The position numbers and the translations under genes were made by a program. The notes under the pieces are model-generated. The model was not told where the DNA came from. It ran no database searches and saw only the letters and a program-made list of their open reading frames with translations. Positions 1-12,600 of a stretch of 64,000 nt of DNA are shown piece by piece. The stretch spans positions 372,001-436,000 of the forward strand of contig QANY01013229.1 in NCBI GenBank assembly GCA_003255025.1, read 5' to 3'. The DNA is from Datisca glomerata. Lineage: Eukaryota; Streptophyta; Magnoliopsida; Cucurbitales; Datiscaceae. Within the stretch, counting starts at the first letter, position 1, and each line of letters begins with the position of its first letter.

Positions 1-463
1 CTTCAATGGAAGAAATTTTAGAGTTGTATCGTTTTGAGTCATCGAGTTGCTTGAGAAGCTAAGACTTCTAAAGAAAGTGGTAGGGCAAGGCCGTCTCATA
101 GACGGACTATTAGTCCATAGTAACTTTTAAGAGTCGATGCGTTGGTTAAACACTTAGACTGCAACACAATAAATCCCCACTTAGGGGTTAGTCAATGGGG
201 CCAATGTGACCAAGACAATTGTTGATTGGGTAAACTAAATGTGGAGACATTTTAGCGTTAACCAAACGATAAGAGTCTCGATGCAATAGGAGATAGTTTG
301 GACTTTATCCCTCGATGAGATAAGCTATAGTTTTTAACCGTAACATCATGGAAGAAATATTTTTAATGGATTTTTAAATATTTAAGTAGTTTCATCATGC
401 ATCATGCTTTCCTAAATGATTGAACATTTATTTACTCCGCTTTATTTATTCTTTTTAGTAATC

Positions 464-1303
464 ATGTCGTTATCCCCTCTCTTAATTATTCTTAACGCGA
501 ACAAATTTACTGGTGAAAATTATGTGGATTGGAAATGAAATCTTGATATCGTGCGGATAGTAGAAAAGCACAAGTTCGTGCTCACTACCCCTTGTCCCCT
601 TTAGCCTATTGTTGAACGACTCAAGAGGAAAATTATGCTTATTCTTATTGGATTCATTATGACGAGATCACCAGACGTTACATCTTAGCATCTATGAGCA
701 ATGTGTTGCAACAAAAACATCAAAACTTTGAGACCACCACTGATATGATGTTGAAAATCACCGAAATGTTCAAAGATCAAGGTCATCAAACCAGATAGAC
801 AATTGTATGTAACTTCATGAACTGCAGGATGAAACCTAGAACCCATGTTAGAGAACATATGATGTTGATCATAAGTTATCTGAATGAGATGGAGATCATG
901 GGTGCTGATGTTGATGGTGAGACTCAGGTGGATATGATCCTAGAAACTTTGTCTAGTACCTTTGAGAACTTCAAGCTTAATTATTCGATGAATAAGCTGA
1001 AATACTCACTTCCTGAGCTCATGAAGCAGCTGAGACTCTATTTCTGAAGGGCAAAAGGAAGTCTGTAGAAGCTAACTTTACTGAAAGAAAGCCTTCCACC
1101 TCTGGCTCTAATGAGAAATAGAGAAGAGGTCCAAGGAAAGCGAAGAAGTAGAAGCCGAGAGCTGTCTAAGGCAAGAGCACTATGAGTGTAGACAAGTTGA
1201 AAGACAAGTGTGATCACTATGGAAGAGCTGGTAATTGGAAATGCAATTGCCCATAATATCTCAAAGGGTTGAGATCTAAAGGTATAGTAATGGTTACTAA
1301 GGC
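464..1303 (+). pseudogene. Ty1-copia gag remnant (copy 1)
   Basis: An ATG at 464 opens a short frame reading MSLSPLLIILNANKFTGENY, the usual start of plant copia Gag, but it stops about 25 codons later. A 76-codon open piece at 817-1047 continues the Gag capsid-like region (LNEMEIMGADVD, then LRLYF). The nucleocapsid zinc knuckle near 1207-1250 reads C-D-H-Y-G-R-A-G-N-W-K-C-N-C. The second cysteine has become Tyr and the histidine Asn, so the knuckle is destroyed. This encoded the particle protein that packages element RNA. Confidence 0.8.
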
Positions 1304-1324
1304 TTGTTATGTAGCTGACTCTAT

Positions 1325-2629
1325 TTTTTCTTGGATTGTAGACTCTGCTGCTACTAACCATATTTATTGCTCCCTGCAAGAGTTCAGGGAAATCAGAAGG
1401 CTTGATGAGGGCGAGTACAGCTTTCACTGAGGTAATGGAGCACAAGTATTGGCCGTATCTGTGATGTTTATTATATATCCCAGTTTTTAGGAAGAATCTT
1501 ATTTCTATTGGTGCATTAATTGAGCAAGGATTTGATCTTAAATTCATTGATAAAGATATTGGTATTTTTCAGAAATGAATGTCTAATTACTGTTGCACGC
1601 ATGTTTAATAAAATTTTTTATATAAAACTAATAGTTCCAATGATATGTGACACTGAAGTGAATAATGATTCACAAAAGGATAGTAAAAGGTTGAAGTATG
1701 ACCCAACTGATCTAACTTATTTGTGGCACTCACGCCTTGGGCATATTAGCTTGGACATGATTAAAAGTCTTGTGAAGGATGGTTCTTTGCAAACTTTAAG
1801 TGTGGGATCACCACCTACATGAGAATCCTGTATTGAAGGCAAAATGACCAAGAAACATTTTTCAGCAAAATGTGAAAGAGCCACTCAATGCCTTGAACTC
1901 ATACATAGTGATGTATATGGCCCATTGAACATCCAAGCAAGAGGAGGTTATGAATGCTTCGTAACCTTCACTGATAACTACTCACATTTTGGTCATGTTT
2001 ATCTAATGTGCAAAAATTTGAAACTTTTGAAAAGTTCAAAGAGTATAAGGCGTTGGTTGAAAAATAATTAGAAAAATAAATCAAAACACTACGATCCGAT
2101 CGTGGTTGAGAGTACTTGCTAGGAGTGTTCGAAGACTTTCTTAAGGAAGAAGGTATTCTTTCTCAACTTACAGCACCTGGTACGCCACAGTAAAATGGTG
2201 TGTCAGAGAGAAGGAATCGAGCTCTGATGGATATGGTTAGATTCCTTCTAGAGATATGCCTTGGAAACAGTGGCATATATTCTGAACCAAGTTCCGTCAA
2301 TGACAGTGCCTGGTACACCATATGAAAGATGGTATGAATAAAAGTCATCTATTAACTATTTTAAAATATGGGGGTGCCCAGCACATGTTCTAACCTTATC
2401 TTCTCGTTTAGAATTATGCATGTTCGTAGGATGTACTAAAGGAACGAATGGGTACATCTTCTATAGTACGACTGACCAGAAAATATTCGTTAGCACGAAT
2501 GCTCATTTTCTTGAAGAAGATTACATTAAAAGTGTAAAACTGAGAAACACAGTTGTTCTAGAGGGATTATTGAGTGGGAGGATACCGAGTCCTCAATCAG
2601 AAATTGTTTCTGATTCAATAATGGAATAA
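1325..2629 (+). pseudogene. Ty1-copia protease and integrase remnant (copy 1)
   Basis: The protease region near 1330-1370 reads W-I-V-D-S-A-A-T-N-H, where the catalytic D-S/T-G triad is now D-S-A. The GAG-pre-integrase zinc module follows at about 1710-1840 (YLWHSRLGHISLDMIKSL). The integrase core start is at 1860-2010 (HSDVYGPLNIQARGGYECFV). The pieces lie in several frames: open segments at 1520-1822, 1844-2071 and 2420-2629 are separated by stops and shifts. The last piece (FVGCTKGTNGYIFYS) is the conserved tail downstream of the integrase core. These enzymes would cleave the polyprotein and insert cDNA; this copy cannot. Confidence 0.85.
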
Positions 2630-2649
2630 CCATGACATGAGCCAAAGCT

Positions 2650-4215
2650 TATGGAGCCTCGATGTAGTGGAAGGTTTGTGAGACAACCTGAGAGGTATAT
2701 GTCCCATGGAGAAGCTTTGAAAGCTGTCTCAGATAAGGACCTTGATGAACCTGTCTCCTACTCAAAGGCCATGGATGGTCCTAAAGCAAACTTATAGCTA
2801 GAATCCATGAACGTTCAGATATATTTGATGTACTTGAGAAAAGTTTGGACGCTTGTAGATTCTCCTAAAAGGGTAAAACCCATATAATACAAATGGATCT
2901 ATAAGAAGAAAAAAGGTCAGGATGAAAATGTAGAGACATTCAAAGCTAGGCTAATAGCCAAGGGCTACACCCAAAATGAAGGTATAGACTACGAGGACAC
3001 CTTCTCGCCGGTGGTCATGCTTAAATCCAGCCTAATCCTTTTGTCCATTGCTACTGCCCTTAATTATGAAATCTGGCAAATGGACGCAGACTGCATTTCT
3101 GAATGGAAATCTTGATGAGCGTATTTATATGGCTCAACTAGACGGGTTCATGGAGGAAGGCCAAGAAGGTAAAGTTTTGTGAAATGCAGAAGTCCATTTA
3201 TAGACTTAAGCAAGCGTCACGATCGAGAAATATTAGATTCGACGAAGCTGTTAAGAACCATGGTTTTGAGCAGTTAGTGGACGAGTCATGTATGTATAAG
3301 CTGATACACGAAGAGTGGTTTTTCTTGTCTTGTACGTAGATGATATTCTACTCATTGGGAATGATGTAGAAAAAATTATCTGATATCAAGATTTGGCCTA
3401 CAAAGGAATTTGATATGAAAGACCTTGGAGAAGTTACATTTGTCATAGATATTCAGATCTTTCGAGATAGGAAGAACAGTCAATTAACACAATTTCAAGC
3501 ATATTATATTGTTAAGGTGTTGGATCACTTCAGTATGTAAAACTCTAAGAAATTATTTTTTCTCTTTAGACATGAAGTCAGCCTCTCCAAGGAGGAGTCT
3601 CCCAAGACCCCTGAAGAAGAGGAAAACATGAGAAAGATTCCCTATGCCTTAGCCACAGGAAGTCTCATGTATGCGATGCTTTGCACTAGGCCATACATTT
3701 GCTATGTCGTGGGCATGACGAGTCATTTCTAATCTAATCATGGAATTGAGCATTGGAATTCCGTCAAGCATTTCCTTAAGTATCTGAGGAGAACAAGGAA
3801 CTACATGCTTGTATATTCAGATACTGACTTGAATATGACGGGGTATACTGATTCTGATTTCCAAGCATACAAGGATTTTAGGAGGTCCACTTCAGGATCG
3901 CTGTTCATCCTGAACGGTGGAGCAGTTGTATGGAGAAGTATCAAACAATCTTGCATTGCTGATTCTACTATGGAAGCTGAATATGTGGCAGCTTGTGAAG
4001 TTGTAAAAGAGGTTGTATGACTTAGGAAGTTTTTGAAAACTCTCGAAGTTATTCCAGACCCTGACAAGTCCATGACACTTTATTATGATAACAGTGGGGC
4101 TGTAGTGAACTTTAAGGAACCTAGAAGCCATAAGAAATTCAAACACATAGAACTTAAATATCACCTGATTAGAGAATTTTTTTAGCGTGGAGACGTTGTG
4201 GTTACGCATACTTTA
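2650..4215 (+). pseudogene. Ty1-copia reverse transcriptase and RNase H remnant (copy 1)
   Basis: The RT fingers/palm region at about 2880-3080 reads YKWIYKKKKG, ARLIAKGYTQ and DTFSPVV. The catalytic box near 3325-3370 reads LYVDDILLIGND, so the YVDD core survives although the flanking frame is broken. The RNase H domain is clearest at 3805-4018 (LVYSDTDLNMTGYTDSDFQ, then GAVVWRSIKQSCIADSTMEA). It ends at a TGA where family members usually continue with Trp. The tail at 4075-4170 (YYDNSGAVVNFKEPRSHKKF) follows after that stop. Confidence 0.9.
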
Positions 4216-4218
4216 GTC

Positions 4219-4230
4219 TAAGTGGGAGAT
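4219..4230 (+). other. Polypurine tract of copia copy 1
   Basis: The purine-rich run AAGTGGGAGAT lies directly before the TGTTAGAATA start of the 3' LTR. This is the normal plus-strand priming site for Ty1-copia elements, and copy 2 has an almost identical tract at 42622-42634. Confidence 0.75.
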
Positions 4231-5960
4231 TGTTAGAATATATCCATAACATAGCGTGTAATAACTATTTATTTATATTTAGTTATTTCTCAGACATGAG
4301 TATTATTAAATTCTTATGAATAAATTGAAAGTTTTATTAAAGCGTGTCTAGAAATTACTCAAGTCCTAGAACTTTCATCAATGAACGAAGAGTGAAGTCA
4401 AAGACGTCTCTACACGAACACTTATGAGAAAGATCAGAACGATATTTGTAGTCTTAGGATCGACGGGCAATCGAATCCAATTATGATTGTTAGGTTGAAC
4501 CAATGAATGCCAGTCTTGGGGTATGAGAGTGGAGACTCAAACGATTAACCTAGACATGTTATAAACACGTTGAATAGACCAGTAACAAATTAGTTTAGAG
4601 CCTAAAACTATTTACTTAGTTCTAAACTAATTGTTACACATTAAAAGTATTTTCATAATTACCTTAATCCTGAGGTGAATACGTAACTTGACTTAGTTAG
4701 TTACAATCTTTGATGTGTCAAATGAGTGAGTTCGAATTGGCGGGCAATACATCGGCTGTTGGGATTGTAATTCAATTAAGTTGTAGTTACGTGATTTCCA
4801 GATATAGAAATTCATGGTTGGATTACGAAAGCAACAGTATCACCTTATGCTTTATTGATGAGTGTGTGAATAAATTAATCTGGCAAGGTATTCAATGAAT
4901 TGAGTTATTGATTAAGACTTGTAAATTGTATAAGACAATTCACTATTATGTCTTTCTTATTCACAGTCAATAAAAGAGTTAAGGAAATAATAACAAGATG
5001 GGTAAAATAGTAATTTTATATTCTTCTATTGTTACTGATATTCACGATGCATATTATGTCAAAATATTCTGTGGACCGTGAAAATAAAAGAGTTCATTTA
5101 CACCAACAGAAAACGTAGCGCGCATGAATCGAGAGTTGATTCGGCATCGAATCTATAATGGAGTCGTACGATGTCAGGATTAAATAGGTCAAGAATTTAT
5201 CAAAATAAATTTGCTGGGTATTTGAATTCTTAACTTTGTTCATGTTGATCCATTCGGTCTCAGAAATAACTCATGAGAACAGGAATAGAGAAACGAAGTA
5301 AATTGGATCAAAATATGTTTTGGTGCCAAAACATATTTCCTATACCCATATGTAATGGGTTTATGCCACAAAATTAGTTAAGTATGATTATATGTATTGA
5401 AATTAATTAATTTATTATTTTTTAATTATTAGATAATTAGTAAATAAAAATTAATTAATTAATTAATTGAAACTAAATCTATCAATTTGATTGATGAATC
5501 TCGGTACAACTCAAACTCTTGGGAATATTACAATTTTCGGCAATTATGAATATATGGGATGAATTTTCAAATATTTATAAATATATGGGTATATTTATAA
5601 ATATCAAAAATTATATTCTATCAACATCTAATAGCAATCTGATTGTAGATAGATCAAATATGAGATACAGTTGCTTGTTAACAAAGCAAGTAAGAGAGAA
5701 AAACGTTTCCCCTTCCTCCTTGTTGCTGCCGAAAAATATATTGAAGGAGAATTTTTTTTACTTTTCTTTTTCAATCGTTTTGAGAGCCCACACTCAAATT
5801 ACTATACAAAATTCTCGTGAGATATATTTCTGAAATTAATGAGTGGTTGTTGGTGAATGAAATTTGTAAATCATTTCAAATGAGTGATTCGGATCCTGAA
5901 ACTTGAAGAACATGAAGAACGCTGGAAAGAATTCCGCTAGTTCAGAAATTCTCCATTACA
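4231..5960 (+). repeat. 3' LTR of copia copy 1
   Basis: It starts with TGTTAGAATATATCC right after the polypurine tract. The inferred end is a CA at 5959-5960, giving about 1.73 kb; this boundary is a guess because the matching 5' LTR is outside the window. The LTR is AT-rich, with a TTAA-type microsatellite around 5453-5470. Short open frames inside it (4710-4898, 5519-5833) carry no recognisable domain. Confidence 0.6.
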
Positions 5961-7344
5961 AGGTATAGGTGAAAAAAACTATTCTAACCTTATATTCTCG
6001 TTTAATGCCGTATATGCATAATCACATGTTGTTTGATTTTAAATTATTTAATTTGATTAAATAAGTTAATTATAATTTTTTTTATATTTCACTTATGAAT
6101 TGTCCGTGATTCAAGCTTATTTTTAAATAATTTTAAAATCAACCGATCCTAGCATGACAACCGTCTCAAATTTCACCTAATATTTCTTCACTTCTTGATA
6201 GGGATAATATGTTTTGTTCTTTTGGTGGTTTTAAACCACCTTGACTTTGGTTCCTTAATAATATTTTTCTGTTTTGATAAAAAATTATATAAAATTAGAA
6301 AAATGAAAATATAATTGGAAGAAAAATTTACCTGGAACATAAACTTTGAATTCTTCAAAACAAAGAAAAGGAGAATATTTCTCCATTTTCACAAAGCATA
6401 CTGAAAAATAATTTGAAACCTAGAAGATCGTGAAATTGAGAATGAGATCTCAAATAAAATTAGAATGTAATCATAGTAAAAATAAATTTAAAATAAGACG
6501 GTAAAAACCACCATAACCATTCCTAGATCATGGGAAAAATATATATTAATTTAAAAACTACTATGAATAATTTATCATAAACGCGAGTTAGGACATTAAG
6601 GGAAATCATTATAATTCTCAATAGACACTAATTAGGAAAGGGTTAATTTTTGTTTTTGTTTTTGCCATTTCATTGCTTGCTACTATGAAAATGGACTCTC
6701 TATTAGCGTGTTCATGGTTCGGTTCGACGATAAAACCAAACTGAACTAAGCGATGATTACATTCAATATCAAAGTCAGGGAGAGAGTTCTATTCACCTTT
6801 AATATACTCAATATCAAAGTCAAAGACGGATAATATACTCTGCCACGATGCAAATATCTGTTTCGATGCAAGATTTTGTACATCTTTTTAAAAGATTTGT
6901 TTTGCAATATAGCAGTCAACACGGATAAGAAAATGTTGATTTAATAAATCATCTTGAAATTTAAGAACATATTTAACAATCGCTAAGTATTACTGTTTAA
7001 TAGTAGAATAGTTTTTAGCTGGTCATTTTCAAGTAACAAATGTAAATCTTAATAATTCTTCTTTCTGATTATGAGGATTAAGCTATTTTAGAATACCTCC
7101 ATATCCTAAATTAAAAGCATCTGTTTTTATAATTTTATGCCAATTAGGATTAGGATGAATATTTAGTGGGACGTTACCTAAGTCGCGTATTAGTAATGCC
7201 CGTTGAGCAGAGATTGGTTAGGACCGTTGACGCATGTAAAACATTGACAAACGTGCTAAGTAGGAGTTTTTTGTTATTTGAATTGCATGGGTTTATAGTA
7301 GTTAGCCTCCTCACTTGATGGGTGCGTGTTGGTTAGCCGTAAGT

Positions 7345-7361
7345 TGGTATCAGAATCATGG
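7345..7361 (+). other. Orphan tRNA-iMet-like primer-binding site
   Basis: TGGTATCAGAATCATGG matches, with one change, the TGGTATCAGAGCCATGG-type primer-binding site found just inside the 5' LTR of many plant copia elements. No LTR pair or coding region is recognisable around it, so it may be the remnant of a deleted element or chance. Confidence 0.4.
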
Positions 7362-7642
7362 ATAGTTTTGGTTATAATACTTGTTTATATTCTCTTTAAA
7401 TTATGCATACATGGTCACTAAATATCGTGTCTGAACTTAGCTCACTATTTATCACATTTGTAGCTAATACTGTAACTTCCACCTCCGATGTAACTAAATT
7501 AATTGCATATCAAGATGTAAAAAAAGTTTTGGATAAATGAACTATACCCAAAGTGAAACCCGAAACAATATATAAAATTATAACATTTGATTTTACTAAT
7601 AAAAAAATAATTAAACTTTTAAATATGTTATTCCTTTACAGA

Positions 7643-7660
7643 ATATATATATATATATAT
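7643..7660. repeat. AT dinucleotide microsatellite
   Basis: About nine AT units in a row. Comparable short AT tracts occur near 20696-20715, 31413-31427 and 37345-37362. Confidence 0.8.
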
Positions 7661-8750
7661 CTTAACGTTAAGTTATTGAAAAATGCTTTTTGTCCCGATT
7701 CATGATCCACGTGGAGACCAACAAATGCTTTTATAGGAATGACAGAAAAAAGAGGAAAGTGTAGTTGTGCGAGAAAGAGGTATGGGGTATGTGGTCAGAA
7801 AAAAAGAGTTTTGACCCACTTGGAATGATCACGTCCCTCACCGTAACTCTCTCCCTCACCGAATATATGAGAATTATTTTAGGGGAGAGAGACAGAGATA
7901 GAGGAGAGAGAGTTAAATAATTATCTAACAAAATGTACGATAGTAAATAAAGCTATTTAATTAAATTAAATTAAGTAAATAAAACTAATATTTATGAAAA
8001 AAACTTTATATGTGATTTTTATTGATAACATGAGACATGTGTGTATTTAGAATTTAAAATGTGTTTAAATACCAAAATTTCTGTTCATGCTATCATAAAT
8101 TTTTCCGTCCCATTTAAAATGTGTGCATTAATCTGATTCATTGTGTAGCAACCACTCCAAAAGGTCTCTCCCAGCTTTTATTTCTAAGTTCAAATTTGGA
8201 AACTTGGTCAAATTTCAAACTGCTAAATTTTGCTTGTGAGAAAAAAAAATAATTTCATGGTTACAACTTACAATTGAAATATCTGTTTTTTAGTATTTTT
8301 TTAAAAACTCCTAGATGTGTGTCATGTATGTATTCAGAATTCTAACATGAGTAAATCAAGAGACAAGACTCAATTTGAATGACCTTAAGAGAAAGTTAGT
8401 TAAAGACTAGTTGTCGAATAAGATCGAGTTCGAACTGTGAACCATCTCATTTTGTTCTGCACGGTTTCATCTTTTTCACAAGATAGGATGTTACAAGAAT
8501 TTCTTGTTCTGAATTAAATAGGATGAGATAAAAAATATCTAAAACTCATCTCGTCTTGTGCCATCCACATCTATAATTAAAATGAAACATAAATTAACTT
8601 TCTACTACTGAGAAACCAACATGTCAAGTTGGTGGGGTTCAAATCAAAAGTGTAGTAAGTGCTCCCTACCCAAATGAAGAAGAATTCAGCACATAAAACT
8701 AAAAACTGCATTCAGCATTGTTAATATATAAAACAAGAGAACATCAAAAA

Positions 8751-9575
8751 TCAATTTAATGAAACATCAGAAACCAAAACAGCATCCCAAATCAAGTCCA
8801 TATCCAACGAAGGCATTCGACTTAACCGAACCATATCCGTATCCGTATCCAACTCCACCTCCTGACCCGTCTTCTTACTCTCCAACTGATCCATCTCCCA
8901 CTCTTTCTCCACTATGCAAACTTTGCTCTTCTTTTGTGATGTGTCAATTGCTTTTTCCAACTTAGCCTGAAGAACAGCAGAAGTTGTTCTATTAAAACAA
9001 CTTGTTTTTATCTGATGCTTCAAATTTGGTAAATTCAAATGTGCAGCATCCCCACGCAGCATATAAGCAGCTGTATCATAAGCAAAAGCAGCCTCTTCAG
9101 CAGTCTCAAATGTGCCTAACCATACCCTTCTCCTATTCCTTGGCAGCCTTATCTCTGCTACCCATTTTCCCCACTGCCTCTGCCTCACCCCTCTAAACAC
9201 CTTCCCATTAGATACATCAGTCTTCTTCCCTCTATTCTTCAACGGTTTCTGATTCATTTTGAGCCTTTCCTTTTCTAATTGGCATTGATTTTGGCCAAGC
9301 TGGGACATGAAGGATAAAGGGTCTGAAGAAGATGTTGTAAGCTCACAATTTTCGTTCTTCCTGAACGAATTTACGAGTTCTTTGGATGATAAATCTAGAA
9401 CCGGTAGATTTGGAGGATTTGATGATGTGGTTGATAATAATTCCAAGTAATTTATAGGAAAGATTGTTTCTTTTAGATTTGAATCAAAAGAAGTAAAGAC
9501 TGAACTCGAAAATGGGCTCCAAACGATCGGATCGCCACGAGACACCAAGTGAAACGAGAGATTTTGATTGCTCAT
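8751..9575 (-). CDS. AP2/ERF transcription factor, ERF061-like (DREB A-6 type), intronless
   Basis: One uninterrupted 274-residue frame. A single AP2/ERF DNA-binding domain spans about residues 126-183: [20 protein letters not shown], then [15 protein letters not shown] and H-L-N-L-P. The Trp and Arg residues that contact DNA in GCC-box and DRE-binding members are all present. The domain carries Val at position 14 and Leu at 19, and RLPRNR wording, which fits the A-6 (ERF061/ERF062-like) branch better than CBF/DREB1. The N-terminal third is Ser/Asn-rich, and the C-terminus is acidic (E-L-D-T-D-T-D), a possible activation region. The chosen ATG is the first in frame and lies about 85 bp below a TATA element. 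The gene is probably functional. The subfamily is an inference from motifs; targets are unknown. Confidence 0.93.
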   Translation of the reverse strand: MSNQNLSFHLVSRGDPIVWSPFSSSVFTSFDSNLKETIFPINYLELLSTTSSNPPNLPVLDLSSKELVNSFRKNENCELTTSSSDPLSFMSQLGQNQCQLEKERLKMNQKPLKNRGKKTDVSNGKVFRGVRQRQWGKWVAEIRLPRNRRRVWLGTFETAEEAAFAYDTAAYMLRGDAAHLNLPNLKHQIKTSCFNRTTSAVLQAKLEKAIDTSQKKSKVCIVEKEWEMDQLESKKTGQEVELDTDTDMVRLSRMPSLDMDLIWDAVLVSDVSLN

Positions 9576-9658
9576 TCTACTTCTTCTGCTTAAACAAACA
9601 GAGAAAATAGAGATTTTGATTACTTATTATGTTGCAAAATGAAGGCATAGTGACAGTT

Positions 9659-9668
9659 CATATATATA
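9659..9668 (-). promoter_or_regulatory. TATA box of the ERF gene
   Basis: The minus strand reads CTATATATATG about 85 bp upstream of the ATG, a normal distance for a plant TATA box with a short 5' UTR. TTGAC/GTCAA cores lie about 30-40 bp further upstream (near 9698); these resemble W-boxes but could be chance. Confidence 0.5.
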
Positions 9669-9679
9669 GCTGACTTGGT

Positions 9680-12600
9680 GTAAAATGCTAGTCATTCTTT
9701 GACTCTTCTCTTAACCAACCAAAGTCTGACAGCTCAGCTATCTTTGCTTACATCCCATGTTTTGATTTATGCATTTGACTTAATTTATATACTATATAAA
9801 AAATTCATAATAATGTTTCATTATCAATATTATCATCAAACTAATAATTAGTTTGGATTTATTAAAATTTAATGGAATCATCAAAGGGTGTGTTTGTTCC
9901 TTAATGTGGAACTAAACAAATGGGCAGAGCTTTGGATTGTGAATAATTTTTTTTTAATTTGGCTTTTGTTAGAGTGTGATTAAGTGCCTTTTGAGTTTTG
10001 TTTAGAGACAACCCAAGCATTTCATCAGTTCAACCAGGAAAGGATACTCATTGACAACCTTAGGCCATCTCCACCTCTAAATTCTTGGGCATATTTACCA
10101 AATAAATACTTGAAGTTAGGATTTGAATCGAGGATTTAAAGTAAGAAATTACATTCAACATTTGAATATAAGATTTATATTATTGTGTTTACTGTGAATT
10201 TAGATTATTTTGATTGGATGATTTGTGCCAAGTTAGATTAGATAGTTTTACTATAATGCCTATCGATTAAGTAAATACTGTGTAAGTTTTTATCCTGAGC
10301 ATGGGTGTATTTGTCTTTTTTCTTTCAGACCCGAATGGTCCAAATCCAAGACTATAAATCCGAACTTTATTTTAGCGAGATTTAAAATCTAGAATCAAAG
10401 AATTTATGATTCAATCAAGCATCTCGGACTAACCATGAATTTATATTTAAAAATTAAGTAAACACTATACAAGAGAAAAGTAAACCAGAAAATAAACGTG
10501 ACTGAGTCTCGAATGATTGAAATGAAACTCCCTTTAGCTGCGTAACTAGTTTTTTTTTTCAACTAAAATAGCTGCTTAGGTAGTTTGCTCAAAATTCTTA
10601 GTTTGATAAAAAACAAAGCTTACTAAACGTTCCACCTTAGAGCAACCATGAGAGAAAGAGGGATCGAGACTCCCTTGTTATCTGAACCATTCAATGAAAA
10701 AAGAACGCTAGATCAACACTCATAAAATATTTTTTTTTAAAAACTTATTTTTATCATTGTATTAGGAGGATCTCGGCCATTGATTTTTTAATCAATGCCC
10801 AGATCGATCTAGTAGAAAGGAACATTTATGATAAAATAGAGTTTTTTTTGTTAATTTTATAACAATAGAATTGTTTTTTTCGGCTACTGAAAAATGGAAT
10901 GGACTTGCAAAATAAGGATTAGTGTATACGAGGTGCTGGTTCAATGAGTTGTAGGCGTTTTATTATGTAGCCAAATTCTTCCCCTTTGACATATACAAGT
11001 CTGATGATAAGTTAATTTATTCAGCTCAGCCTTTATGATTCTGAATGAAAGAAAAGTCAACATATTAAACAAAAGAAAGCATAGCCTCAACAAACTCCAA
11101 CAAATGAAGTGCGTGAATGGACCATTTGTTTAGTTTATCTCATTGACTTAATTCTTTTTTTGTTATTGTAAACTACCTTGTGATTGGTGGATGCAGCATT
11201 AGAGAGAGAGTGATGACTTACAAAGGGTATAACACTGATGAATATATTGGATCTGTTCAGAAGTGTTTTTGTCTAAAAATGTTTTCACGCATTACAGTAA
11301 CAAATAAAAATAATTATATTCAAAACATATTTTCTTTTATATTTAAAATTGTTTTATGAAACATGATGTGTTTCGTTTCGTGTAGCAGTATTAAAGTTTT
11401 TCCAAATAAATAAAGTATTCTCCAACTCGCCAATAGTATGGAAACCGTGGGAGTCTGGCTTTGATTATTCAAACCATAAGTAACGTGCTTGGTTATACAG
11501 AACAGGAAACAGGACGTTGGCTTGAATATGTTATTCAAGTAATCGATCATTCCACCAACAGATGCTTCCCCTTCATCTCTCAATACTTTCCACGTTAGTT
11601 TCAGCATCTCTCTCATACACATATTTTGGTACATGGACCTCGAAACACTATTTAGAAACCCAACTCACATTTTGGATCTTCTCTGGCCAGATACAAGAAA
11701 TTATGTTCAATCCATTTAAATCATTAAAGTATAACTCAACCGTCACAATTTGTGAAACACATAGATTGAAATCTTTTAGATGTGGTATTTTTTTTTCTAA
11801 ATTCGACCTAAATCGTTGAGATCTTAGCTAACGGTTTAGAGTGTTCACCCGAACTAGAAAAACCTAAGAAATGTTAATGCCTTTTGGTTCATTTTTCTCC
11901 TCCCTGTTCAAACAAATGGTAAGAAACTAGACCATATAATATATTGGCATACTGAAATTGACAAGTACTAGGACTGATGTTTCATATGCATTTATTTTAT
12001 ACTTTAAGCCATTCAATGAAATAAAGAAATGGATTTAGTAGTTTTCTCCATAAACATAACAGTATGTCCTATTCTGCTGGTGCTGGTGAGGCAAAGCAGA
12101 TATGATATTCCCCTACTCCATACAACCGTTGTTTATTCTCTCTTTGTCAATTTTGTAAGGATATCACAAAGAGTTGAATTGAAGTCCCCTTACTCATTCA
12201 ACAACCGGATAATTGCCTCTGCAATCAACTGCAGTATATTGGTCGTAATGCAGATGATGAAAAACTCCAATATAAAACCTTGAGCAGAGGTCAGAGGACC
12301 TTGCTTAAGACTCGAATACATTCAGGCTAACATCAAACATCAAGCAGAAATGAACAATCTTCTAACAGCCATACGACCTACTATCTATTACTTCCAAGAT
12401 AACCCTTAGGTTATGTTTGCGTCTTGAAAATTAGTAGTGAAATGAAGGAAAATCTGAAGGAACACATTCCCATCATCCACTGAAGCGTTCCCTATCCCTT
12501 TGTAAGGCAAATTGTAGACAGAGTCTGCAATTTTTGATACAATAGCCTCACACAAACCTTAAACTATCCAACAATCCCAGCAAACTACCCTCTCAATGTT

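Larger units (their letters stand above)
1..5960 (+). mobile_element. Degenerate Ty1-copia LTR retrotransposon (copy 1), 5' LTR outside window
   Basis: The order of remnants is leader (1-463), gag, protease, integrase, reverse transcriptase, RNase H, polypurine tract and 3' LTR. Integrase before RT is the Ty1-copia order. The reading frame is broken by many stops and frameshifts, so the copy is dead. The 5' LTR must lie to the left of position 1. The end of the 3' LTR at about 5960 is placed at a CA dinucleotide and is uncertain. The gag start and RT wording resemble copy 2 at 36198-43310, so the two probably belong to related lineages. I did not assign a named lineage. Confidence 0.9.
5961..8750. 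other. Intergenic, AT-rich, no gene recognised
   Basis: I see no protein-coding gene between the copia LTR and the ERF gene. The stretch has poly-A/T tracts, a short AT dinucleotide repeat at 7643-7660, purine-rich GAGA runs around 7870-7910 and an orphan primer-binding-site-like motif at 7345-7361. The part nearest the ERF stop (8580-8750) is probably its 3' untranslated region or flank. Confidence 0.6.

Noticed and set aside
8759..9196. Plus-strand frames of 68 and 64 codons opposite the ERF gene
   Set aside because: They are antisense shadows of the AP2/ERF coding frame.
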